From Roridomyces roridus (Eukaryota; Basidiomycota; Agaricomycetes; Agaricales; Mycenaceae): a stretch of DNA of 64,000 nt. This document shows positions 55,075 to 64,000 of the stretch, in pieces (the stretch's first letter is position 1; the number at the start of each line of letters is the position of its first letter). The DNA is taken from contig JARKIF010000015.1 of assembly GCA_029378245.1 (NCBI GenBank), positions 930,001-994,000 of the forward strand. The letters run 5' to 3'. The notes beneath the pieces are model-generated. The model did no database searches, was not told the DNA's origin, and worked only from the letters and a program-made list of their open reading frames with translations. Both the position numbers and the translations under genes were made by a program.

Positions 55075-56049
55075 CTGTTGGGAGGTCAGATGACATCCAA
55101 GTAGGTATATATGGGCCAGGATATTTCGCCGCGTCTGGGGTGAATCGGCGGGGAAGCGGCGTTAATTTGGCAGTGACGCGGCGCAGAGCGCGGCAGTTGA
55201 CCGAAATTGCTGCCAATCAACTGTTCCTGTTCATTTTTCTCCGGCACACATGTAACGCAGGGACATTGAATGTGGTGCACGACGATGGTCAAGGAATGAG
55301 CTCCCTTGAGTGTATGGACCCCGAGTTCGGCGCTAGTGTTCAACTGCCAAAGATGCGGCGACGCGGCGATGGTGCGGCGATGATGCGGCGGACGCGGCGA
55401 AGTTGACCATAACTTCGCCGCGTCGGACAAGTTTGACTCGGCGATCCCGCAGCGCGCCGCGGCACCTTCTCGGCAGTAGCTTCTTTGAATTCGGCCCTTC
55501 CTAGACATGACGCGGCACCTCTCCCAAGGTCTGCGGCGATGGTCATCGGAATGCGGCGTTGTCACGGCACTTCTGCGGTAGCATCGCGGCGTGAATTAAT
55601 ACCTCGAAAACTTTGGAGTGGCTTTCAACAGTAGTCAAACCTGTCATAGATAAGATATCAACGGCACTCCGCCCACGGACCGTGTGTTTGATTCCCGGTC
55701 CCGAAACCGTTGACAGCGCTGACACATCACACCTGGCTTTACACCACCATGCACTCACCACTCGCCTCGACATCTGTGCATCTCGCTCTCGGCCATGCTG
55801 CATGCATCACTCCGTCCATCCAGCTGGGTTGCTGTTCAATGAGATAGAAGAATCTTCAAGTTGCACATCTCTCTCTCAAATCTCTCTAGAGTGTACCATT
55901 TCTGTGTCTCTCATTTGCTCTGGTTGTTGGCTTTCCTTGCTGTTGGACTTGGATCATCAATCCAACTTTCCTGGATTCCCCAGACATACATGACTACAAC
56001 CTGAGGACTCCAGTGACGGATGTATCTCAACCAAATAAATCTGTGTATT
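55075..56049. repeat. GCGGCG-rich repeat region, left part
   Basis: Imperfect GCGGCGATG/GCGGCA words recur at 55135-55200 and 55355-55590. Related words appear again at 57140-57430, beyond the MITE that interrupts the region. No gene is seen. Confidence 0.4.
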
Positions 56050-57007
56050 TAGGGCTCCGACCCGGCCGTTGACGGCGACGGCCGTCATGGGAGGTCGGAC
56101 GGACCCCGCCCGGCCGTCAGACCATGTTGCGAGGCCTCAAAACGGCCGGGTGCTACCCGTCAGACCCGTCACGGCCGTCATGACGGGTCGGAGCGGTGAC
56201 AGCCCGTGCCTCCAGCTAAATCCAAGGGGTATCCGCCGGGAGATGCCGAGACATAGCCTCATAGGTAGGGTACGGGGGTCCTTAATCCACTTTTCTGAAT
56301 GTTGCTCAGATTCATTCAAAAACACTTTGGGGACACTCTTTGAAAAAAGTCGGTTTTTTGATGGGAACATTGATCCCAACATTGATTTCTGAACCCAGTC
56401 AGAGGCTTCATTTGCATGCTCGGAACATGGATTTGGGTTCCACCATGGAATGTAATGTTCGTTTAATGTTCCCGCACTAGCTGGGTGGCGTATCAAGAGA
56501 ATTCATGATCCCTCAGTCACGTTTCTCGGCCATCAGTCACGTGAATTTCCTTATGGGGCTCGGCTAATAGGTAGGTAGGGGGTCGGGGGTCCTTAGTTCA
56601 CTTTTCCGACCCTGTGTATAATTTTTTAAAGGTGCCTACCCCTTGGCTAAATCGACCATCAGATCGATGTCAACGTGATGCCGGCAAGTCAAAATTACGG
56701 ATTGGTACTCGGAAAACCTCCAGAACCAGCCAGAACCGCAGTGGGCCATCGGGAAGATTGCCGATGACCCATGTGCGCTACCCCTGGAGCATCAAGTGAT
56801 GATGGCAGCTCGGCATGGTTAGTTAGCCGAGGACCCGTCACCACCCGTCATGGCCCGTCGACGGCCGGGAACGGGTACCCCGTCAGCCAAGGAACCGGAC
56901 CCAGACCCGGCCGTCAAAATTGTGGCTTCAGAAGGCTGTACGGCCGGGCCGGCACCCGTCGTGACGGCTCGTTGACCCGTCATTTTGACGGTCGGGTCGG
57001 AGCCCTA
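56050..57007. mobile_element. hAT-like MITE with perfect 8-bp target duplication
   Basis: The 958-bp element starts TAGGGCTCCGACCCGGCCGT and ends with the inverse of TAGGGCTCCGACCCGACCGT. TGTGTATT flanks it on both sides (56042-56049 and 57008-57015). An 8-bp duplication and TA(G)GG-type TIRs are hallmarks of hAT elements. The subterminal regions are full of GACGGGT/ACCCGTC and GGCCGTC repeats, typical transposase-binding arrays. No transposase is encoded. Confidence 0.85.
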
Positions 57008-57015
57008 TGTGTATT

Positions 57016-57511
57016 GTCTTGGGCACAGTTGCGGGCGACGACCAATCAACTTCTCAATTCGCCGCTGACGGTCAGGTGCAAGTCGGGCCGGTCCTTGGGT
57101 ACTTTCGCAGGCACTACAACTTGGTTCTAGCCGGTGGATCGGCGATGCGGCGAATGACGCGGCCATGGTGCGGCGCCGACGCAGCTGGGGCCGCGGCAAT
57201 CCTCAAGTTTTCTGCGCCATTTACAGGTGCCTTGCCTGCTTGAGGAAAACATCTGATCACAATCTGCATCCAACCTACTATCTGGGGATTAAATTACATT
57301 GTGGGGTGGATATACGACGGGTTATGCACTGGAATGGAGATGTTCAATGCGCGGCGATGCGGCAATGAGTCGGCGCTGACTCGGCGCTGACTGGGCGATT
57401 TTCAAGTGGACCTCGCCGCATTGACAGCGCCGCATAGTCAGGTCAATGCATCTTACATTTTGGTACATGTTTATTCATCCTCACCGCGATCAAGCGAGAC
57501 ACCCCTTTCTC
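57016..57511. repeat. GCGGCG-rich repeat region, right part
   Basis: Continuation of the repeat interrupted by the hAT-like MITE, with GCGGCGATGCGGC, GCGGCGCCGAC and TCGGCGCTGACTCGGCGC words between 57140 and 57430. No gene is seen. Confidence 0.4.
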
Positions 57512-57910
57512 ATGCCTCTCTTGATCATGTCCACCACATCCACCATTGTCATCGGACTGCTTCTCTGTCTTCTCGCAGCCACGAATATGGACAAAATCGT
57601 GCAGCTTTATCTCTGGCTGTATCCGGTCCTCTCGCGCTGGCTGACTGTATGGACTGTTCTTACGTTCCATACGCTCGTGCTACTCTTCCTGACTTTTGTG
57701 GTGCTCAATCTGCTTGTTGTGGTGCATAATTTGCAAGTACACCGGCCCGGGCAAGCACAGCGAACCCGTCTAACCCCTTATTATGCCGAAGATAGTACGT
57801 TTAAGTCGTCTCATCTCACCGCTATTCACATCAACTCTTTTCCAGGGACAACACTTCTCGGATATGTCCGCGAGGAGGAAGATGTTCTCGCTGCAAAGAC
57901 TTGTATGTGA
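57512..57910 (+). CDS. Small two-helix membrane protein, hypothetical
   Basis: The frame from ATG 57512 (or 57527, MSTTSTIVIG) has two strongly hydrophobic segments: TSTIVIGLLLCLLAAT, and WLTVWTVLTFHTLVLLFLTF continuing VVLNLLVVV. A basic loop and YVREEEDVLAAK follow. A GT-AG intron is possible at 57795-57845; it is 51 nt, so both forms stay in frame. The unspliced form ends at 57910 (132 aa). It is not recognised. Just upstream of the PHD-finger gene, it might be transcribed with it or form its 5' part, but joining them creates a stop codon. Confidence 0.4.
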   Translation: MPLLIMSTTSTIVIGLLLCLLAATNMDKIVQLYLWLYPVLSRWLTVWTVLTFHTLVLLFLTFVVLNLLVVVHNLQVHRPGQAQRTRLTPYYAEDSTFKSSHLTAIHINSFPGTTLLGYVREEEDVLAAKTCM

Positions 57911-58071
57911 CTTGTTCTATCCTCATCCTCCTGTTGATTGTTGGAAGTGGAAATATCGGCCCCGGCTTCGGACACCCCTCACAAAGCTCTTGTCTCTGCT
58001 GCTTTACCCCAGGACGGCACTGCGAGCAGAGACAGCATCCGACTCGGTTAGCTCAGGAACATCTGAGGAGG

Positions 58072-59554
58072 ATGAAGGTGAATGGGCGACACAACTGGGC
58101 CAGCACGAAGCGGCGTGTGGAGACGGAAGAATACGAAGGGGACATTCCTGACGGCGAGGAGGATCCATTTGTGTTCAATGTGACTGATACGCTCTCTTTC
58201 CGCAGGGACTTTGTCGATCTGGCTGTCTCTGACGAAGAATCATCCTCCGAGTCCACCGACACAGAATCACTTGACGCGATACTGCTTGACGCTGTGGCTC
58301 AACAAAGTATACTCGAACACTCGAACGAGCAGCGCAGCAAGAACGTGGTGTTCTCGGACAGCGACAGTGATTCGGACTCTACGGATACGGAGGTCACCCC
58401 CATCAACTGCTTCGGCTGCGGGCAGATTGAAAACGCCGAGGAAGACGAATCTCGTCTGGTGCAGTGCGAGAGCTGTGAATTCTGGTCCCATATTCAATGC
58501 CAGCCTGAGGAGGGCGTGGATTGGGATGATCCAGACGTGCGGTATCGCTGTCGGAGATGCACTCCCAGACCAGCAGAACAACTGTGCGTCATCTCGATCT
58601 GACAATCTCGTGTTGTTGTTGACCCGCATCCAGGTTCTTCCGCCGGGAGATTGTAGTGCTTCCGGATCCGAGAGTCGGGAACCCCTGGAAAGCGGACGTC
58701 AAGTGGTACCCCGCACGCTTTGTGCGCCATCGTCCCGGCAAGGCAGATGCAGAGTTTGTATTCAGATTTTTGGACTGTGTTGATTTGGCACCACAAGGAC
58801 CAGACGAATGGGTCCCACTTCCCAAGTCTTACGGTCGAAGCTGCGCCTTCTGCGAAAAGGTGTTGAAACGGACGCTTCAACCCGACCAGGTAACATTTTC
58901 ACTACTCTGGGAAGATTCACGCTAATGTATCGCCGGCAGATTGGGGTCATCTTCGGAGAAGCCCACAACACGAGAGACCCTTCCCGAGATCATCCATTGA
59001 TCTCAATTTTCAACAACGCCGTTGAGCCGCTAGGCAAGCTCCTGATGTCCTTTCCCGATGATCATCCCGTTGTCCAGTCCTACCGATCCTTCTTCACCGC
59101 AGATTCGGAGGATCATGACGAGACCGAGATTGAACATTGGCTGAGGCGGGCAAACTTGCATGATCCCGTCAACGAACTTACAGCACTCATGAAACGTCCG
59201 CTCAAACACCTCGACGACTTTAGAGTTGTCGCTGTTCCCGACGCAGCAGAGCGGCGACACAGGGTCTTGGCAGTCGGGCGAGCTCTGTTACAAATTTTGG
59301 CCATTCAACACAACCTTGAAGAGCCGCTGGATCTGAACGGTGACGCTTACGAAGACCTCGTCAATGGGCACATTGAGTCGCTCAGCATGGACGGAGGGGA
59401 AGCGTTTCGAGCTATGTATATGGCCACAAAACCGAAGTTACTGTCTCATGCAAAATTCTGGGACAGAGCAGCATTTGTGGAAGAGTGCGGAGAGTTCATC
59501 ATCAGCCACGAGCTGAACGATGGAACATACCGGCCTGCGACCTACGGACGTTGA
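58072..59554 (+). CDS. PHD-finger protein, hypothetical
   Basis: Three exons (58072-58583, 58634-58889, 58940-59554) join in phase through two 50-nt introns; 460 aa from the ATG chosen. An acidic Ser/Asp-rich N-terminus (SDEESSSESTDTES, FSDSDSDSDS) precedes a C4HC3 PHD finger at residues 113-163 (CFGCG, CESC, H-x2-C, CRRC). Then comes a segment VKWYPARFVRHRPGKADAEF then VFRFLDCVDL, resembling a PWWP/Tudor-type barrel, and a second Cys pair (CAFCEK). A helical C-terminal domain with no match I can name follows. PHD fingers read histone tails, so a chromatin role is likely. The gene lies in the most transposon-rich part of the window; it could be a host gene or a transposon passenger. Confidence 0.7.
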
Positions 59555-59695
59555 TACGCAGCGTCACGCGCACTAGTGTATAGTAGATAGCTCGAGTAGG
59601 TAATGTCCTAGAAGTAGACCGCGAAGCGATACAACTCCACAACACACTAACCACACAACACACACAACACACACACAATTCCTTGACTAGCACGC

Positions 59696-61118
59696 TGACA
59701 CCTAACGGTTGAGTTCGGGGTCGTCTGAAGTATACAGATAAGACTGATACTCCGCGGTTTGGTTCTCGGAAGCTTGTAGGTTGACTCTCGAGGTTTCACA
59801 CCAAGTTCAATGTCTTTGAACTAAGAGGAATCTCTTGACTGGTTTGTAGACTGCTCACAACGAACACGAGGTTACGATGTTAAAAGGTTTTATATTTTAT
59901 TGACCGAAACACACAATATCCAAACACCAATACAACTTCGATACAACACGAAGAGGAACTATAGCACAGAGGGCAACCCACTACCCCTTAAGTATGTTAC
60001 TATAGCTGACCCAAGTTGAACCAGAGCTCGGGTGCCTTTGATATTGCGTCTAAGCTGAGAGAAATGATACAACAAATCTCCGCGGAAGTCACAAGACTGC
60101 ACTATAACCACAGATCAAGCTTCGACCCAATGTCTAGGCAAGCAGGCGTACAATGCAATCCTGCAAGGGCGGGATCTACAGGCCTTATATACTACTCCCT
60201 ACTGGTCTGATGATATAACTACTATTACGCGCCTGCCATCCCTATTTCCGTACTTTCCCTATAATCCTAGGTGTCCTGTCACCTATATTACATCCCCTCG
60301 ACCCGCTTCACGTGGTACTGCTGCTTATGTCGCTGCTTGGCCCGTCTGATCGGTGGTCATGCCGCCTTGGCATTCGAGCCGATTGGCCTGGTAATTTGAT
60401 TCCGTCGTTTCATTACACTCTCTTGCTGAGCCAGCTCCCATTATGACTACAGCCCTCGACCCAGGTCCATAAATAACCTCGGTCCGCCATCTTCGTCATC
60501 CAGAGCTTACTCCTGGCATATTCTGTCAGACGCGATCATCGCTCTGATCGTCTGCCGCGACTCCGCCGCTTTTCATGATCATGATCGTACTCGGATCAGT
60601 TCTCGATCATACTAGTGTGCCTGCGCGAGTTCGACTCGCCCACTTGTCATCTCTTTTCTGGGTGTCTCTGCAATACCGGAACGAATGGTAGTATTTCCTC
60701 CAACTCGCCTACGCGAGCCACTCTGTTTGTATACATATATATAGACTTATACCGGTCCGCGAGGTACTCCGCGAACCTTGTCATGATAGTACTGCGCGTC
60801 CGCGCAACCTTCGTCTTTGCTCTATAGCTAGTCTAGCTCATTTCTGAATACACCTGGGCTTGGTATATCTCCTTGGGTATGGTATCTCCACAAGTAGTAG
60901 TCCCCGCGAACCGCCTATTGGAGTCACTACAACCGACCACTTGAACGAATAGCCAAGCGTAGTGTACTGACGACTTGTACTTGTCTCATTAATACACGAA
61001 TAGCGACACGGAGCTCGGTCCTATCCCTTATTGTATATCACCTGACAGAGGCATTGGTGTGCGCACCAAAACAGCTAATTAGCCAGAATTCACGCGTGCG
61101 AAATACGCAGTCGTATCA
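59696..61118. mobile_element. Repeat B, copy 2
   Basis: Starts TGACACCTAACGGTTGAG and ends GCAGTCGTATCA, with near-matching ACGC/ACGT flanks. It shares the blocks GGTTGAGTTCGGGGTC, CAGAGGGCAACCCACTACCC, GTTCGACTCGCCCACTTGTC and CCAAGCGTAGTGTACTGA with copy 1 in the same order. No coding capacity. Confidence 0.55.
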
Positions 61119-61158
61119 ACGTGTGGCACCACCGGAAACTCGGCGACCCCGTATAGCC

Positions 61159-61401
61159 ATGGTGATTTCCTCAGACGAGACGTCGAAGCGCACTTCACGC
61201 AACCGCACGCGACGCCGAGCCGAGGATGAGGGCACCGATGAAGATGCTCCGCCTGCGAAGAGACCGGCACAATCAAACAGGGAGCTGAGGCCTCGCAACC
61301 AGGGAGTTGTCGTGTATGCACCGGTCGTACCTCCCGCACCTCTCGTGGATGAAGCCAAAATTACGGGAGGAGGAAGGGGGTGGGTTACCATGGAAGAGTG
61401 A
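61159..61401 (+). CDS. Small basic hypothetical protein
   Basis: ATG 61159 opens an 80-aa frame: a Ser/Arg-rich start (RTSRNRTRRR), an acidic patch (EDEGTDEDAPP), then VVVYAPVVPPAPLVDEAK and GGGRGWVTMEE. No domain is recognised. Its 3' end overlaps the opposite-strand armadillo frame by about 130 bp, so one of the two ends may be misplaced. It could be the first exon of a gene truncated by repeat B. Confidence 0.35.
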   Translation: MVISSDETSKRTSRNRTRRRAEDEGTDEDAPPAKRPAQSNRELRPRNQGVVVYAPVVPPAPLVDEAKITGGGRGWVTMEE

Positions 61402-63447
61402 GGGCAGTGGATCGGAGTCATGGGAATCAACGAGTGGCGGGTAGTTACATGTACTTAATGTGTATTTCCTCGACTGAAAGTCATTGTATGTATTGTTCAT
61501 CCTTTTCACGCCCGACTTCTGCTTCCTCAAGTTCGCAAGGAAAACAGAGGCCCCGGAGCCGCCGTCTGGACTCTTGGTGCCCAACAACTCAGGGAGGTAG
61601 TTCAGCGTCTTGGCAGCGATTACAGCTGCCAGAACATTGGGATGAATATGCCCGGTAAAACGATTCAGGGCGGACATGGCCGCAATTGCTACCAAAGTGT
61701 CTTGGTCCCTTGTGTCTCCTTGAGATGACGATTCGGACTCTGAGGAACGGCGAGCTCACCGAAGGAGATCTGACAAAGCCTCGATTTTCTTCGCTCTGAT
61801 GATTGCTGGTAGCACAAAGTCGTAGCAAGCAAGGGCTTCCATCATGGTGCACGCCTGGCGCCTAACCACTGCGCGCGGGGATTTGAACCAGTCACTGAGT
61901 GTCGCCAGTATTTTCGGGATGACAGTGCGAGCAGTTGTCGCGCGCCCCTTTGGACGTGCCGCGATTTTGATCAGTTGGGATATCGCTTCAGTAGCTGCAT
62001 GGTTGTCTTCGCCACTGATTGGAACAAAGAGTCATGAATGTATTGAAGCTGAGATGAAGATGAGCTCACCACGATAGTTCGAAAGCGTTCCAACGAGATT
62101 CGACTGGATCCCAGATTGCTCGTGGGCCCTCAGCTTTGCGAGCAGTAGGCAGCCAGCCTCTTTGTTTCCCGGGCTCAATATTTGGGTCAAATAATCCAAT
62201 GTCTTTGCCTCAATGATGGCAGTTGCGCCATCCGGATGTGCCGCAATTTCAGCCAAAACGTGGAGTGCCGCTGTTCGAATATGAGATTGGTGATCGCTGA
62301 GATCGGTTCAGTGGCACGGACCTGGACCGGCAAAACTGGCACTCACTTTAGGAAGAGATTCAACCAAGGTCCGATCGACATCACGCATAGGATATTCGTT
62401 ACGATTCCTTGATGTTTGGCGAAGGATGATATCAGAATGCAGGTTTTATATCGAATCTCTGCGCTGGTAGAATCCAGAAATGCACCTGAGTGCTTGATTA
62501 CCTCTGCTTGAACGATGGGAGCTACGCCGTTTGATTGTTGAGACACTGCAGCCAGCGCAGAAAGGGCTGCTTCGATCATGAGTTCATCCAACGGGTCTAC
62601 AACCAATCTATAAAGGGGCTCAGTACGAGGATGGGTACCGACGAAGATGCTCACCGCAAGAGATTAACCAACTTTTCCAAAGACTGCGGCTCGAGAATGG
62701 GTGAAGGCCCAGGATCGCGTCGTGCCAACCTCTCAACCAGCACGCAAGCCCAACGCCGAGCGCTTCTATCCAGGGAATCAAGTAGTGTTACCATGACGGC
62801 CGTGGCACTGCCCGGCTGCTCAGAGAATGCAGTCAGTGCGGCGGTTGTCGTGATGACTACGTCCTCCGAATCAGTCCTGGATATTATCAGTGCGTTCAGA
62901 GAGCCAGCTGTGGAGACCGACCGAAGCAGCGTCGTGACCTCGTCAACAAATTCTGGATTCTGCCCAAAGCCCAAAGCATACGCCAACAACATGCCCACCA
63001 GCGGATAAGTCGTTGTCCGGAACCGTTCGATGGTCAACAGTTGTATCAAGGGATCCAAAACGGACGAGCACAATATGGCTCGTGCATCATCGGCCGAGGA
63101 ACGAGCTCTTCTCTCGAGATGCTGCAGGACCACAATTCGCGTCGCAGGGGATACGTATTTATACCTGTCGGGACGCAGGGTGCAGGTCTATGGTCAGGGC
63201 TCCGATCCAAGGACCAAGGCAACACACACAGAAGATATGAGGAGTAAATGTCCAGAAGCTCCCCAAAAAGCGGCGATTCTCGAGTATCTTCCATGATCCC
63301 GAGAGCTTGCCGATGATACAGAAATTTCATGAGCGGCTTTGCCGCTGCATGGATTTTCATCGTCGGGCTGATATGGAGCATTGAATTGCGATCCGACCAC
63401 CAGCTGGCCTGGCTCCGGGGTGTCTCGACGCGCTGAGGGGGAGGCAT
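61273..63447 (-). CDS. Armadillo-repeat protein
   Basis: Exons 63447-63230, 63164-62655, 62607-62347, 62296-62070, 62006-61760 and 61708 onward join in phase through introns of 65, 47, 50, 63 and 51 nt. The N-terminus (MPPPQRVETPRSQASWWSD, then HAAAKPLMKFLYHRQALGI and YSSYLLYKYVSPAT) matches a common agaricomycete armadillo family. The rest consists of about 42-residue helical repeats, such as LDELMIEAALSALAAVSQQS, TAALHVLAEIAAHPDGATAI, AISQLIKIAARPKGRATTAR and VAIAAMSALNRFTGHIHPNV. Such proteins are protein-interaction scaffolds; the partner is unknown. The C-terminus is uncertain: the last frame stays open to 61273, overlapping a plus-strand ORF. A single-exon relic of a related gene is at 54841-55074. 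Confidence 0.75.
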
Positions 63448-64000
63448 GAGGGGCAGAGACGAGGTTGTACAGCTTCTTGAATTGTGCTAATAAAGGCGTC
63501 GTGACAGGCATGTCGTACTTGGCGAGGTCTCCTGGTCACTGTCTCCGTGCAGAGACGAGGCTGTATGATGGTCGACGGCTCGAAAAAGCAACAGGCTGTG
63601 TGGAGCCGGCAAGAATCAAGCGGGAGCCCATCGACGGGAGAGCGGCACCGTGTGGTGAGGGTAGGCAGTAGCAGCGAAAAAGTCCATGGCGGTAGTCGTT
63701 TAACGTATCATCTGCGCGGGAGACGCGGTCACCTCGGACGATGAGGGCGGGTTCGCTAATTGCGGGAGTGTGGCAGTTTGAGTGCAGCAGGTTACCGGTG
63801 TGTAGGGGAAGATACGGTGGAGGGATTAGAAATAGTTGAGCTAGGATGTAAAATGTTACTTATATGCCGACATCCAGACGCTCCTGGCGATGTTGACTGG
63901 AGAAGGGAGGAGGAAAGACAATTGTTCGGATCAAACTTGATGGCTCCCATTCCTTCCTATCTTCCCGAATTTCTTGTCCGTGGGCCCATATTCACACCTG
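63448..64000. other. Intergenic end of window
   Basis: 5' flank of the armadillo gene. I see no further coding sequence. Confidence 0.4.

Noticed and set aside
59640..59685. ACACAC tract that might look like a satellite or CRISPR-like array
   Set aside because: A short simple repeat in the 3' flank of the PHD gene with no spacers; no CRISPR array exists in this eukaryotic window.

Overview
The window is nuclear DNA of a filamentous basidiomycete, almost certainly an agaricomycete and Mycena-like in flavour. The evidence is many short GT-AG introns (about 45-65 nt), an intron-bearing tRNA-Gly, and gene families typical of mushroom genomes: coiled-coil F-box proteins, MYND-finger proteins, GATA fingers with a 19-residue spacer, armadillo proteins, a sedolisin peptidase, Cys-rich single-pass membrane proteins and a CaaX pheromone precursor. 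No rRNA, CRISPR array or prokaryotic feature is present. All functions are inferred from motifs read by eye. Splice sites were chosen by phase and consensus; no database was searched.

Layout. 0-9.5 kb: a secreted beta-propeller (SMP-30-like) gene with a TATA box, a tRNA-Gly(GCC), an F-box-like gene, a cytochrome P450 relic lacking its middle, a GATA-type regulator, and a frameshifted F-box pseudogene joined to half of another gene. 9.5-11 kb: a TIR element (A, copy 1). 11-25.4 kb: two Zn(II)2Cys6 genes, an orphan-family gene, an intact F-box gene, an intact MYND gene, a CACTA-like MITE and another F-box gene. 25.4-33 kb: a hard-to-model minus-strand multi-exon region and an ECL1-like small zinc protein. 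33-43 kb: an F-box gene, a second orphan-family gene, a damaged MYND paralogue and a nested pair of TIR elements. 43-50.5 kb: a single-pass membrane protein, an 11-exon sedolisin, a second GATA regulator and a 57-aa CaaX protein that looks like a lipopeptide mating-pheromone precursor. 50.5-64 kb: gene relics, element A copy 2 disrupted by repeat B, an hAT-like MITE with perfect 8-bp target duplications, a PHD-finger gene, repeat B copy 2 and an armadillo-repeat gene.

The dominant theme is dispersed duplication. F-box, MYND, GATA, orphan, F-box-like and armadillo genes each occur at least twice, usually one intact and one broken copy, often inverted, and interleaved with TIR elements. The most notable single gene is the pheromone-like precursor at 50209-50382, which carries two tandem CaaX-ending units. 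The most notable structural observation is one gene whose two halves lie about 42 kb apart in opposite orientation, each abutting the same end of element A.
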